A DNA stretch of 64,000 nucleotides from Benzoatithermus flavus (GCF_037908215.1 NZ_JBBLZC010000010.1:1-64000), one strand, 5' to 3'. Counted from the first letter of the stretch, positions 17,382-26,252 are shown. Translations and numbers: made by a program. Notes: a model not told the origin generated them from the letters alone.

Positions 17382-18050
17382 ATGTACGAGCTCTACTGGT
17401 CGGCCGATACCGGCGCGTTCGCGGTGCAGGCGGTGCTCGAGGAGCTGGGGCAGGCTTACGAGCGGGTCGTGGTCGACACGCGGGAAGGGCGTCATCGCGA
17501 GCCGGGCTACACGAAGCTGAACCCGATGCAGCAGGTGCCGAGCCTTCGCCTGCCCGACGGCACGGTGATCACCGAATCGGCCGCGATGGTGCTGCACCTG
17601 TGCGACGCGCATCCCGAGCGGGGGCTTCTGCCGGCACCGGGCACGACGGAGCGCGCCGTCGCCTACCGCTGGCTGTTCTGGCTCGCGACCGGCCTCTACG
17701 AGACCGACCTGCGCTACTACTATCCCGAGCGCTACACGGCCGATCCCGCGGGAGCGCCGGCCGTGAAGCAGGCGGCGCACGAGCGGCTGGATCGGCTCGT
17801 GGCGATGGCGGCCGAGCTGCTGGGTGCCGGGCCTTGGGTCCTGGGCGAGCGTTTCTCCGCCGTCGACATCTACCTCTTCATGCTGGTGCTCTGGCATCCG
17901 GCGCGGGCGGCGATCTTCGAGCGGCATCCGGGCCTGGGCGAGCATGCACGGCGTTTGCGCGCGCGCCCTGCCGTCGATCGGATCTGGGCCCTGAACTTTC
18001 CCGCGGGCAGGAGCGTATGGTCGACCTGGACCGGCTCGAGCGCGTCCTGA
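17382..18050 (+). CDS. glutathione S-transferase family protein
   Basis: 222-aa cytosolic GST. The N-terminal thioredoxin-like domain starts MYELYWSADTGAFAVQAVLE and contains the cis-Pro loop MQQVPSLRLPDG and the glutathione-contact ITESAAMVLHL. The C-terminal helical domain includes LGERFSAVDIYLFMLVLWHP, the conserved N-capping/ASP motif of GSTs. GGGAGGTGG sits just before the ATG. Its 3' end overlaps the next ORF by 34 nt, so the two are probably translated together. Substrate unknown. Confidence 0.9.
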   Translation: MYELYWSADTGAFAVQAVLEELGQAYERVVVDTREGRHREPGYTKLNPMQQVPSLRLPDGTVITESAAMVLHLCDAHPERGLLPAPGTTERAVAYRWLFWLATGLYETDLRYYYPERYTADPAGAPAVKQAAHERLDRLVAMAAELLGAGPWVLGERFSAVDIYLFMLVLWHPARAAIFERHPGLGEHARRLRARPAVDRIWALNFPAGRSVWSTWTGSSAS

Positions 18051-18475
18051 TCCGGGCAGCGCTGGCGCGGCGCAGCATCACGTACGGGCAGCTCCTGGGC
18101 CTGTTCGAGCGGAAGGTGACGCGGATCACGGTCGCGGCCCTGTGCCGCGATCTCGGGCGGGTAGCGGAGCGGCGGGCCGGCGAGAGCTGGCCCGATCTCG
18201 CCTGCCTCGTCGTCCGTAAAAGCGATTCCCTGCCGGGGGAGGGTTATTTCGACAGCCTGCGCCGCGAAGGCGCCTACACCGGACCGAGCACCGGGCCCGG
18301 TGCCGAGGCTTTCTTGCGCGCCCGGCAGGAGCGGGCGTTCGCCTGGGCGGAGAGGGCAGGGGCGGCGCTGCTGCCATGGCCCGAGGACGAGCCGGAGCGG
18401 GCGCCAAGCACCCGCTCCTGGAGCGAGGAGGCTCAGCGGCCGGCCTCGGTGCCCGAAGCTTCGCGCTGCAGGTAG
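18017..18475 (+). CDS. conserved hypothetical protein
   Basis: 152 aa starting MVDLDRLERVLIRAALARRS, cytoplasmic, with no signal or membrane segment. The central part SITYGQLLGLFERKVTRITV and LACLVVRKSDSLPGEGYFD looks like a compact folded domain of a type seen next to metabolic genes in related alphaproteobacteria, but I cannot name it. The C-terminal 40 residues are polar and probably disordered. It overlaps the GST gene at the 5' end and converges with the DUF892 gene, overlapping it by 43 nt. Confidence 0.6.
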   Translation: MVDLDRLERVLIRAALARRSITYGQLLGLFERKVTRITVAALCRDLGRVAERRAGESWPDLACLVVRKSDSLPGEGYFDSLRREGAYTGPSTGPGAEAFLRARQERAFAWAERAGAALLPWPEDEPERAPSTRSWSEEAQRPASVPEASRCR

Positions 18476-18942
18476 GCCTTGGTGATCGATTCGATCATTC
18501 CGCCCAGCTTCTGCCCGGCCGCCTCCTCCTGGCGCAGGATCTCGCGGCAGGTCTGGACCACCTCGGTCTCGCCGCATTCCTCGGCCATCGCGATCAGCGA
18601 GCGGTAGGAGGCCTGCTCGAAATGCTCGAAGGAGTAGAGCGTGAACAGGTTCTTGAGCACCTCGTCGCCGGCGACGCTGTGCATCATCGCCTGAATGTTG
18701 GCGGCGAGCTTCATCGTCGCCTCTTTCAGCGTCGAGGGCGATTCGCCGAAGCGGTTGAGGAGCTGCTCGACCATCTGCTGCTGGCGACGCGTCTCCTCGA
18801 TGTGCTGGCCGATCGCTGCCTTGAGATCGGGATAATGCTCGAGGCGGCTGTGCACGTTCTCCATGGTCGAGAGAGCCTGGCCCTCGAGCCCGTATGCGTT
18901 GCGCAGGCCCACGATCAGGGTGTCGCGCTTGCTGGTCGCCAT
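18433..18942 (-). CDS. DUF892 (YciE/YciF) ferritin-like protein
   Basis: 169-aa four-helix-bundle protein of the YciF family, linked elsewhere to stress and stationary-phase survival. The pattern LRNAYGLEGQALSTMENVH, GQHIEETRRQQQMVEQLL, YSFEHFEQASYRSLIAMAEE and REILRQEEAAGQKLGG has the Glu/His residues expected for a dinuclear metal site. Single gene, ATG preceded by AGGAATC-type weak ribosome site. Ferroxidase activity is assumed from the fold, not shown. Confidence 0.88.
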   Translation of the reverse strand: MATSKRDTLIVGLRNAYGLEGQALSTMENVHSRLEHYPDLKAAIGQHIEETRRQQQMVEQLLNRFGESPSTLKEATMKLAANIQAMMHSVAGDEVLKNLFTLYSFEHFEQASYRSLIAMAEECGETEVVQTCREILRQEEAAGQKLGGMIESITKAYLQREASGTEAGR

Positions 18943-18993
18943 GATGGGATTCCTCGTCTGTCTGCCGATCCGGTAGAACTCGTCCCGCCCGCG

Positions 18994-19698
18994 CTGTCAC
19001 CGGCGGGCATCGCAGCACCGCCTAAACCGGCGGCACGCGAGCCGGTTCCGCCCGCATCGTCCCAGGAAAACGACGCCGGCAGCAGCCGTCGGCGCCGCAG
19101 CCTCGGCGGAATCGCCCTAGCCGCGTTTCTGGCCTCGGCGGGGGCGGTGCGGGCGGCGCCGGTGACGCTCGCCGGCATCACCTTCAGCGACGAGTTGGGC
19201 GGTGTGGTGCTGCGCGGCGGCTCCGGCCGGGGCACGCCGTCCGATCCGTTCGTCCTCTACGAGGACATCACGGACGACGGGCCCGCGATCCTCGTCGTGC
19301 GCGGGCTCGCGGACCGGATCGGCGGCCCGCTGCAGGGGCCGGGCCAGATGGGCTTTTCCTTGCGCAAGATCGTCACCAACCGCACGGCACGGGTCTGGTA
19401 CAGCTTCGAGCTCGAGCTGCGCGAGGATCTCGCGAGACCCAGCACCTACGAGGACGGGCTGTCCTTCGGCCAGGCGACGGCGGCGTCCCGGCATTTCACG
19501 GCCGACCGGTTCCGGACCGTGCAGATGGAGGACGAGCCCCTGGACGCGGTGGTGTTCACAGACGGTGCGGTGCGGCCCGGCGAGACGGTGACCGTGTCGC
19601 TGTCGCTCACGGACTACACCCCCGTGAACCTGTTCTACCTCCTGCAGCGGCGCGAGAGCCCGAGCGCCGGCCTGGGATCGACGCCGAGCGGCGGTTGA
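18994..19698 (+). CDS. putative secreted protein, start codon unclear
   Basis: An open frame of about 230 codons with strong coding character. A basic stretch followed by a hydrophobic run (RRRRSLGGIALAAFLASAGA, cleavage probably after VRA) gives an export signal. The mature part (VTLAGITFSDELGG, GRGTPSDPFVLYEDITDDGP, DRIGGPLQGPGQMGFSLRKI) has the look of a secreted beta-rich protein of unknown function. There is no in-frame ATG, GTG or TTG between the DUF892 promoter region and the signal peptide; the coordinate given is an in-frame CTG and is only a placeholder. Either a rare start is used or the start was lost. Confidence 0.55.
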   Translation: MSPAGIAAPPKPAAREPVPPASSQENDAGSSRRRRSLGGIALAAFLASAGAVRAAPVTLAGITFSDELGGVVLRGGSGRGTPSDPFVLYEDITDDGPAILVVRGLADRIGGPLQGPGQMGFSLRKIVTNRTARVWYSFELELREDLARPSTYEDGLSFGQATAASRHFTADRFRTVQMEDEPLDAVVFTDGAVRPGETVTVSLSLTDYTPVNLFYLLQRRESPSAGLGSTPSGG

Positions 19699-19707
19699 GC
19701 CGGCAGC

Positions 19708-20745
19708 TCAGAGGAACTTGGCGGCGATGTCGACCGAGCTCGCGACGCCGATCTTGTCGTAGGCTTCATCCAGGAACAGGCCCGCGCGCTCGCGGCCGAG
19801 CGCGCGCAGCCAGCACAGGAAGTCGGCGCTCGCGTTGAGCTTGGAGGAGTAACCCAGAGGTCGCATCGCCTCCTCGGCCTCGATGAGGTGGATCTTCACG
19901 TCCTTGTAGCGGCCGCGCGGAATACGGTGCTCGGCGAGGAGCTTCTGCACGAAGGCGATCGCCCGCATCTCGCGCATGAGCGAGCTGTTGAACGAGATCT
20001 CGTTGATCCGGTCGACGATCGTCTGCGCCGTCATCGGCACATGCTCGATCTCGATCGGGTTGATCTGGACGATCAGCATGTCCTCGCAGTCGGTCTCGTA
20101 GATCAGAGGAAAGATCGGCGGGTTGCCCATGAAGCCGCCGTCCCAGTAATACTCGCCCTCGACCTCGACCGCCTGGAACAAAGACGGTAAGCAGGCCGAG
20201 GCCATGACGGCTTTCGCCGAGATCTCCTCGCCGCTGAAGACGCGGATCTTGCCGGTCTTGACGTTGGTGGCGCAGACGAACAGCCTGATCGTCAGGTTGC
20301 GCTTGAGCCAAGCGAAGTCGACGACCTGGTCCAGGATGTCGACGAGCGGGTTGTAGTTGAGCGGGTTCGCGACATAAGGCGAGACCATGCGCGAGAGCGC
20401 GTCGTAGAAGTGCCAGCTCGGCGAGAGTTCCATGTCTCCCTTCGAGACCAGGCGATCGAGTGGGGTCGGCTGGAACGGACTGAACAGCGCCCGCTCGGCG
20501 ACGAGGCTCCAGAACCGGTTCAGGACGGCGCGCGCCTCCTCGGGCCCGCCGCGGGCGAGCCCGTAGGCGAGCGCCGTCGCGTTCATGGCACCCGCGCTGG
20601 TGCCGCAGATGCCCGCGATCTCGAGCCGGCCGTCCTCGAGCAGGCGGTCGAGCGCCCCCCAGGTGAAGGCGCCGTGCGCACCGCCGCCCTGCAGCGCCAG
20701 ATTGATCCGCTTCCGGTTGGAAGCAGTGTCGCCGTCCTTCCGCAT
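19708..20745 (-). CDS. patatin-like phospholipase
   Basis: 345-aa lipid acyl hydrolase. The oxyanion loop LQGGGAHGAFTWG, nucleophile elbow GTSAGAM (Ser near residue 50) and catalytic Asp in WDGGFMGNPPI form the Ser-Asp dyad. No signal peptide is present, so it acts inside the cell. It lies 7 bp downstream of a 3-hydroxybutyrate dehydrogenase gene on the same strand. This pairing suggests a role in turnover of polyhydroxybutyrate or membrane lipid, but the sequence alone does not decide it. Confidence 0.92.
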   Translation of the reverse strand: MRKDGDTASNRKRINLALQGGGAHGAFTWGALDRLLEDGRLEIAGICGTSAGAMNATALAYGLARGGPEEARAVLNRFWSLVAERALFSPFQPTPLDRLVSKGDMELSPSWHFYDALSRMVSPYVANPLNYNPLVDILDQVVDFAWLKRNLTIRLFVCATNVKTGKIRVFSGEEISAKAVMASACLPSLFQAVEVEGEYYWDGGFMGNPPIFPLIYETDCEDMLIVQINPIEIEHVPMTAQTIVDRINEISFNSSLMREMRAIAFVQKLLAEHRIPRGRYKDVKIHLIEAEEAMRPLGYSSKLNASADFLCWLRALGRERAGLFLDEAYDKIGVASSVDIAAKFL

Positions 20746-20752
20746 GGAACGC

Positions 20753-21535
20753 CTACTGCGCCGTCCAGCCGCCGTCGATCGCGAGCGCCTGGCCGCGGAT
20801 CTGGTCGGCCGCGGGCGAGCACAGGAACACGACCATGCCGGCGATCTGCTCCGGGGTGACGAAGGCGAGCGAGGGCTGCTTCTCGGCCAGGAGCTCGCGC
20901 TTCGCCTGCTCGACCGGGATCCCCTCCCGCGCGGCGCGGTCGTCGATCTGCTGCTGGACGAGCGGGGTGAGCACCCAGCCGGGGCAGATCGCGTTGCAGG
21001 TCACACCGGTCGTCGCCGTTTCCAGCGCCACCACCTTGGTGAAGCCCACGAGCCCGTGCTTGGCGGCGACATAGGCCGACTTCTCGGCGCTGGCGACGAG
21101 GCCGTGCGCGGAGGCGATGTTGACGATCCGGCCCCAGCCGCGCTCCAGCATCTGCGGCAGCACGGCCTTGGTAGCATAGAAGGCGGCCGAGAGATTGATC
21201 GCGATGATGGCCTCCCATTTCTCGGCCGGGAAGTCCTGCACCTTCGCCACGTGCTGGATGCCGGCATTGTTGACCAGCACGTCGACCCGGCCGAGCTCCC
21301 TGGTCGCCTGGGCGATCAGGTCGGCGATCTGCTCCGGCCGCGTCATGTCGGCGCCGTGATGGAGCACCCGCACCCCGTGCCGCTCGGCGAGGCTCTGGCG
21401 CAGGCTCGCGATCGCGGCCGGATCGCCGAAGCCGTTGAGGACGATGTCCGCACCCTGGCCCGCGAGCCCTGCCGCGATCCCGAGCCCGATGCCGCTCGTG
21501 GAGCCGGTGACGACGGCGACCTTGCCCTTCAGCAT
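20753..21535 (-). CDS. bdhA: 3-hydroxybutyrate dehydrogenase
   Basis: 260-aa SDR converting (R)-3-hydroxybutyrate and NAD+ to acetoacetate, a step of PHB degradation. It has the NAD motif VTGSTSGIGLGIA, NNAGIQHV (the Gln-His after NNAG is characteristic of this enzyme), the catalytic Ser in VNIASAHGL, the Tyr and Lys in SAYVAAKHG, and PGWVLTPLVQQQI. It ends with the usual RGQALAIDGGWTAQ. GAGGAGG precedes the ATG. First gene of a two-gene operon with the patatin. Confidence 0.93.
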   Translation of the reverse strand: MLKGKVAVVTGSTSGIGLGIAAGLAGQGADIVLNGFGDPAAIASLRQSLAERHGVRVLHHGADMTRPEQIADLIAQATRELGRVDVLVNNAGIQHVAKVQDFPAEKWEAIIAINLSAAFYATKAVLPQMLERGWGRIVNIASAHGLVASAEKSAYVAAKHGLVGFTKVVALETATTGVTCNAICPGWVLTPLVQQQIDDRAAREGIPVEQAKRELLAEKQPSLAFVTPEQIAGMVVFLCSPAADQIRGQALAIDGGWTAQ

Positions 21536-21773
21536 TCCTTGCCTCCTCGGCGCTCGACGATCCCCGAGAGGGACCGGCCGCGGTCGCGCGTCCGGTCTCG
21601 CCTCGTGCAGCGGTCTACACAGGCCCGTAGCCGATGGGAATGCTCGTCCGGCTCCTGTCGTGGCACCGCGGCCGCGGTTGGATTGTTGTCGTCGTCGGCT
21701 TATGGTCCTCGTGAGGGTGGGGATTCTGCCGTCCCGCGGACGGACCGCTCACAGCAGCAAGGGAGCAAGAGGC

Positions 21774-22328
21774 ATGGCCGATCTCGTCGTGGTCGCGTTC
21801 GACCGGCCCGATATGGCCGATCAGGTGCTGCACCAGCTCACCGCCATGAGCAAGGAGCAACTCATCGAGCTCGAGGATGCCTGCGTGGTGATCCGCCCGC
21901 CCGAGGGCGAGATCCAGCTCAAGCAGATGGTGCCGCTCACGAAGATGGGAGCGCTGAGCGGCGGCTCCTCGGGTGCCCTGTGGGGGGCGCTGGTCGGGCT
22001 CCTGTTCCTGAACCCGCTCGCCGGGGCGGTGGTGGGCGGCGGCATCGGTGCTGCGACCGGCGCGCTCGCCGGGCAGCTTTCCGACTACGGCATTGACGAC
22101 GATTTCATCCGTCGCCTGGGCAGCACGATCAAGCCGGACAGCTCCGCCCTGTTCCTGCTGATCCGCAAGGTGACGGGCGACAAGGTGCTGCAGCGTCTGC
22201 GCGAGCAGGGCGTGCACGGCCACGTGCTCCAGACCTCGCTCAGCAACGAGCAGGAGGCGGCGCTCAAGAAGGCGCTGAGCGACGCCAGCACGGAGCAAGC
22301 AGCCTCGGGGGCTGCCACCGCGATCTGA
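21774..22328 (+). CDS. DUF1269 membrane-associated protein
   Basis: 184-aa protein. A ferredoxin-like N-terminal domain (MADLVVVAFDRPDMADQVL, ELEDACVVIRPPEGEI) is followed by a Gly/Ala-rich hydrophobic hairpin (GALWGALVGLLFLNPLAGAV, then GGGIGAATGALAGQL) and a C-terminal domain with DDDFIRRLGSTIKPDSSALF. This is the DUF1269 layout; function is not established, though such genes are often stress-linked. AAGGGAGC lies upstream of the ATG. Single gene; 121 bp separate it from udgX. Confidence 0.85.
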   Translation: MADLVVVAFDRPDMADQVLHQLTAMSKEQLIELEDACVVIRPPEGEIQLKQMVPLTKMGALSGGSSGALWGALVGLLFLNPLAGAVVGGGIGAATGALAGQLSDYGIDDDFIRRLGSTIKPDSSALFLLIRKVTGDKVLQRLREQGVHGHVLQTSLSNEQEAALKKALSDASTEQAASGAATAI

Positions 22329-22451
22329 GCCGAGAGGCAGGCAGCGCGCCGTGGGCCGCCCGAGCCTTTTTCCCATGAGCGGGGAACCTGCCGCAGTGGT
22401 GCCCATTCTACCCGAGCATGAGGCCGCCCCCTGTCCGCTCGGAGAGGAATC

Positions 22452-23180
22452 ATGGCCGACACAGCGCTGGCCGATCTGCGCGAGCAGGCCCTGCACTGTC
22501 AGAATTGCCCCTTGTTCGCCGACGCGACTCAGACGGTGTTCGGCGAGGGGCCGGCGCCGAGCGAGCTCATGTTCGTGGGCGAAGCGCCGGGTGATCAGGA
22601 GGACCGCCAGGGTCGGCCGTTCGTGGGCCCGGCGGGTCAGCTCTTCGATCGGGCGCTCGAGGAGGTCGGGATCGACCGGCGCCGGATCTATCTCACCAAC
22701 GCGGTCAAGCACTTCAAGTTCATCCTCCGTGGCCGGCGGCGCATCCACCAGAAGCCGGACCGCAGCGAGATCGAGGCCTGCAAATTCTGGCTGTTCAGCG
22801 AGATCGAGCTGGTCCAGCCGCGGCTCATCGTGGCGATGGGCGCGACCGCCGCCCAGGCGCTCATGGGCCGGGTGGCGACGATCGGGCGCGAGCGCGGCCG
22901 CTTCCAGCATTATCCGCCCGACCGCCACCTGTTCGTCACGGTCCACCCCTCGTTCCTCCTGCGCGTGCCGGACGAGCGGGCGAAGGCCTTGGAGTATGCG
23001 CGGTTCGTGCAGGAGCTGCGGATGATCGCCGAAGGGCCGCCGGTGCCGGTCGAGAAGCCGGAGGTGGCCCGGCCGGTGGCGGCTTTGCCCGAGGGGGCGC
23101 CTGCACGCGAGGCGGAGCGGAAACCCCGCCGCGGCGGGCGCAAGGCCTCCGGCGGCGAGGGGCAGTTCTCGCTGTTTTGA
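22452..23180 (+). CDS. udgX: UdgX-type uracil-DNA glycosylase
   Basis: 242-aa Fe-S uracil-DNA glycosylase of the UdgX class. Motif GEAPGDQEDRQGRPFVGPAG and the Cys pair HCQNCPL (residues 16 and 19) with a further Cys in EACKFW are family features. The diagnostic insert RRRIHQKP contains the His (residue 99) which in characterised UdgX links covalently to the abasic sugar after uracil removal. VHPSFLLR is the motif 2 region. The C-terminal 45 residues are a basic Pro/Arg/Gly tail. Typical class 4 enzymes lack the RIHQ loop, so this is assigned to UdgX with good confidence. Confidence 0.9.
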   Translation: MADTALADLREQALHCQNCPLFADATQTVFGEGPAPSELMFVGEAPGDQEDRQGRPFVGPAGQLFDRALEEVGIDRRRIYLTNAVKHFKFILRGRRRIHQKPDRSEIEACKFWLFSEIELVQPRLIVAMGATAAQALMGRVATIGRERGRFQHYPPDRHLFVTVHPSFLLRVPDERAKALEYARFVQELRMIAEGPPVPVEKPEVARPVAALPEGAPAREAERKPRRGGRKASGGEGQFSLF

Positions 23181-23253
23181 ACGTCCTCGAGCTGCTCTTC
23201 TGGACGGCGTCGGGGCTACGGCCGCCGAGGCGGGTCGTGATGATCCACGACGG

Positions 23254-24276
23254 CTAAGCGCGTGCCCTTGGCCTTGCTTTCCAGGGAACGAGCCCCAGGA
23301 CCAGCGTGCAGCCGGATACGACGATCACGGCGCCGATGATCTGCACGGCGGACAGAGGCTCGCGCAGGAGGAGCGCGCCGGCGAGGACCGCGACGATGGT
23401 CACGGCGAACTCGACGCTGATCGTCCTGGTTGCCCCGATGGTGGATACCAGCCGGAAGTAAAGCACATAATTGAGAGCGCTCATGACGCTGCCGAGCAGA
23501 AGCAGGTGCATGTAGTCGACGGGGCGGGGCGGCGTCGGGACCGGGACCGCGAGCAGCAACGGCAAGGTCAAGAGCCCGCCCGACAGGAACGAGCCGATGG
23601 TCACCTCCCAGGATCCGACGGCTCGCAGGTGGCGACTCGCGTAGCTGCTGCCGAATGCGGCGGAGAACGAACCGAGCAGCGCGCTCACGCATCCCAGGAC
23701 GAAGGAGCCGGTGACCGGCACGGCCGGAAAGCCCACGAGCAGAACGATCCCGACGAAGCCGAACACCAAACCCACGAGGCTTCGCGGCGTGATGCACTCG
23801 ATGCCCCACAGCTTGCCGATGATCATGGAGAACAAGGGGATCGCCGCGACCAGGATCGCCGTCGTGGCGGTCCCGATGCGCGGGGTGGCGAAGGAGAGGC
23901 CGATGAGCTGCCCCGCGACCGTTGTGGCGCCGACGACGACCAGCGGCCGCCAGCCGGCGCCGAAGTCGAGCTTTCGTCCGGTCACGGCCGCCACTGCCAG
24001 GAGCGTCGTGCTCGCGACGAAGGCGCGGAAGGTGACGGCGCCCACCCAGCCGAACGCACGGGTGACCTCGAGCAGCACCAGGAAGGAGAAGCCCCAGGTG
24101 ACGGCCAGGAACAGATAGGCGAGCACATCCCCGAGCTTCAACGGCGGTGCTCCGGGTTCAGGTTCGGGTCCGCCAGCCCGTGAGGCAACCGAGCCGAACG
24201 CGCCATCCGGCCCGCTGTCGGGACACAGCCGGCCCGGCACGGGAAGGGAGCGCTCGACCGGCCCCGTGCGGTCCAT
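23254..24276 (-). CDS. EamA/DMT-family transporter
   Basis: 340-aa inner-membrane protein with ten predicted helices in two EamA repeats (VLAYLFLAVTWGFSFLVLLE in the first; MSALNYVLYFRLVSTIGATR and REPLSAVQIIGAVIVVSGC in the second). Substrates of this family are amino acids, nucleobases or similar small molecules and cannot be predicted here. The first 45 residues are hydrophilic and unusual; a TTG start at LKLGDVLAY is an alternative. The ATG falls 1 nt after the stop of the upstream coiled-coil gene, so they share a transcript. Confidence 0.82.
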   Translation of the reverse strand: MDRTGPVERSLPVPGRLCPDSGPDGAFGSVASRAGGPEPEPGAPPLKLGDVLAYLFLAVTWGFSFLVLLEVTRAFGWVGAVTFRAFVASTTLLAVAAVTGRKLDFGAGWRPLVVVGATTVAGQLIGLSFATPRIGTATTAILVAAIPLFSMIIGKLWGIECITPRSLVGLVFGFVGIVLLVGFPAVPVTGSFVLGCVSALLGSFSAAFGSSYASRHLRAVGSWEVTIGSFLSGGLLTLPLLLAVPVPTPPRPVDYMHLLLLGSVMSALNYVLYFRLVSTIGATRTISVEFAVTIVAVLAGALLLREPLSAVQIIGAVIVVSGCTLVLGLVPWKARPRARA

Positions 24277-24277
24277 C

Positions 24278-25234
24278 TCAGCCCGTGCCGTCCTGCGGCA
24301 GCGCTATCCAGAGCTCGAGCGTGCCGGCGCGCGGCTTGGCCTTGGCCCAGCCGGTGAAGTCGCGCACGTCGATCACGATGTTGGCGAAGCCCATGGCCTG
24401 GAGCTCGGCCATGGCGTCGCGGGCGAGCTGGTTCGCGGCCTCGCGGTCGGCGGGGTAGAAGAAGCGCACCTCGCGCGCATCGACCGGCATGCGGTCCTCC
24501 GAGGGTACGATGTAGCCCTTGCCCTGCAGCTTCTCGGCGAGGCCATGGGCGAGCTCGACCGGCACGCTCTTGCCGTACTGGACGAACACGGTGGCGAGAT
24601 GGTCCCCTGTGACCGCGCGCTGCGCGCGCTCGAGGATCGCTTGCGCTTCCGCCTGCAGCCGCTGCGCCTCCTGCGCCGCATCCTCGCGGCCGGCGGCGGC
24701 GAGCCGGGTGAGGTCGTTGGCGAGCTTGGCGAGATCGGCCACCGCCGCCCTGGTCTCGGCGAGCGAGGTCATGACACCGCGGCTGTTCTGGGCGAGGTCG
24801 GCCTCGAGCTCGCGCCGGCGCATGACGATCGTCCCGAACTGGTCGTTGATGCTTTCCAGCGTCTTGTCGAACTCGTCCTGCTGCTTGGCGAGCCGGGCCT
24901 GGAAGCTCTCGATCTTGCGCTGCGCCTCGGCGGCGTCGCTGTTGATCTGCTCGACGAGCGCATCGAGCTTCTTCTTGTTGTCCTTGGCGAGGTCGAGCTG
25001 GACGTTCATGAGGGCGATCGTCCGCTCGGCGTCCTTCGAGACCGGCCCGATCGCTTTCACGACCAGGTTCTCGACCCAGCTATAGCCGGCAAGGCCCAGG
25101 ACGAACAGGACCGCACCCACGATCCCGGCATAGCGCATCTTGAGCGTGCGCTCGACCCGCTCGCCGACATTGTCTGCGAGCCGCCGCTCGAGCAGCTCCA
25201 GCATCTCGGGCGTCAGGTTGGGTTGTGGCGTCAT
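24278..25234 (-). CDS. membrane-anchored coiled-coil protein with C-terminal LytR_C-like domain
   Basis: 318 aa, not matched to a named family. A single transmembrane helix at about residues 35-55 (YAGIVGAVLFVLGLAGYSWV) is followed by a long coiled coil (about 70-205, rich in Glu/Lys/Gln/Ala, e.g. KIESFQARLAKQQDEFDKTL). A C-terminal globular domain begins VFVQYGKSVPVELAHGLAEK and includes MPVDAREVRFFYPADREAAN, reminiscent of the LytR/SPOR-type fold that binds cell-envelope polymers. Topology suggests the coiled coil and C-domain face the periplasm. It is the first gene of a pair with the EamA transporter. Confidence 0.7.
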   Translation of the reverse strand: MTPQPNLTPEMLELLERRLADNVGERVERTLKMRYAGIVGAVLFVLGLAGYSWVENLVVKAIGPVSKDAERTIALMNVQLDLAKDNKKKLDALVEQINSDAAEAQRKIESFQARLAKQQDEFDKTLESINDQFGTIVMRRRELEADLAQNSRGVMTSLAETRAAVADLAKLANDLTRLAAAGREDAAQEAQRLQAEAQAILERAQRAVTGDHLATVFVQYGKSVPVELAHGLAEKLQGKGYIVPSEDRMPVDAREVRFFYPADREAANQLARDAMAELQAMGFANIVIDVRDFTGWAKAKPRAGTLELWIALPQDGTG

Positions 25235-25388
25235 CGCTCCCGTTCCCCGCAGAAGATCGATCGGCCGCCGTCAACAGCACAGGAGAGCCCGATCGGGCAA
25301 GCCCGGCAGCCGAGCCCTGCGCCATTGTGACCGTCCGCGTGCCCCGCTAGTGTCCGGCCTCGGACAACGCGGGAAGAGGGGAGGTCTC

Positions 25389-26213
25389 ATGGAGCGCCAG
25401 GAGCCGCAGCAGCTCAGGGGCAAGGTCGCGATCGTCACCGGCGGGACGCAAGGCTTGGGCGAGACGATCGCCCGGCTGTTCGTGGCGCGCGGGGCAGAAG
25501 CGATCGTCATCACCGGACGCAGCCGCGAGCGGGGCGAGAAGGTGAAGGCCGAGCTCGAGGCGATGGGGGCGAAGACCGTGTTCGTGCCGGCGGAGCTGGC
25601 CGAGCTCGACCAGGTGCGCGAGATCGTGCGGCGCTGCGACGAGGCCTTCGGCCGGGTGGACTGCCTCGTCAATGCCGCCGCGCTGACCGACCGCGGCACC
25701 ATCCTCGACACGAGCCCCGAGCTGTTCGACCGGATGTTCGCGGTCAACGTCCGCGCTCCCTTCTTCCTGATCCAGGCCGCGGCCAAGGTGATGCGCCGCG
25801 AGGGCAGAGGCGGTACCATCGTCAACATCCTCTCGACCTCGGCCTATGGCGGCCAGCATTTCCTCGCCGCCTATTCTGCCTCGAAGGGGGCCTTGGGCAT
25901 CCTCACGAAGAACGTGGCCTACGCGCTCATGCGCGATTCCATCCGGGTGAACGGTCTCAACATCGGCTGGATGAACACGCCGGGCGAGCATGCGATCCAG
26001 GCGAAGGCGCACAACGCCCCGCCGGACTGGCTCGAGCGCGCCGGGGCCGAACTGCCGCTCGGCCGGCTGCTCGAGCCGCTCGAGGTCGCACGCGCCGTGG
26101 CCTTCCTGGCCTCGGACGAGAGCGTGCCGATGAGCGGAGCGCTCGTCGACTTCGACCAGTCCGTGCAGGGCGCGGGCGACCCGCCGCGGCCCATGATCCG
26201 CCTCGAGGACTGA
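25389..26213 (+). CDS. SDR family oxidoreductase
   Basis: 274-aa short-chain dehydrogenase. The cofactor motif VTGGTQGLGETIARLF, the NAA motif in LVNAAALTDRGTI (usual NNAG is changed to NAAA), catalytic Ser in ILSTSAYGG and Tyr/Lys in AAYSASKGAL are present. An insertion after GWMNTPGEHAIQAKAH and the C-terminal extension GDPPRPMIRLED are less usual. GAGGTCTC precedes the ATG. Such proteins act on sugars or hydroxy acids; the substrate is not evident. The gene stands alone, upstream of a tRNA. Confidence 0.88.
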   Translation: MERQEPQQLRGKVAIVTGGTQGLGETIARLFVARGAEAIVITGRSRERGEKVKAELEAMGAKTVFVPAELAELDQVREIVRRCDEAFGRVDCLVNAAALTDRGTILDTSPELFDRMFAVNVRAPFFLIQAAAKVMRREGRGGTIVNILSTSAYGGQHFLAAYSASKGALGILTKNVAYALMRDSIRVNGLNIGWMNTPGEHAIQAKAHNAPPDWLERAGAELPLGRLLEPLEVARAVAFLASDESVPMSGALVDFDQSVQGAGDPPRPMIRLED

Positions 26214-26252
26214 TGCCCGCAGTGCCCGCATCGATCGGCGCGGGCGAGGCGC

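Noticed and set aside
21615..22946. 443-codon minus ORF over DUF1269 and udgX
   Set aside because: It is antisense to two well-supported plus-strand genes and has shadow-type composition.
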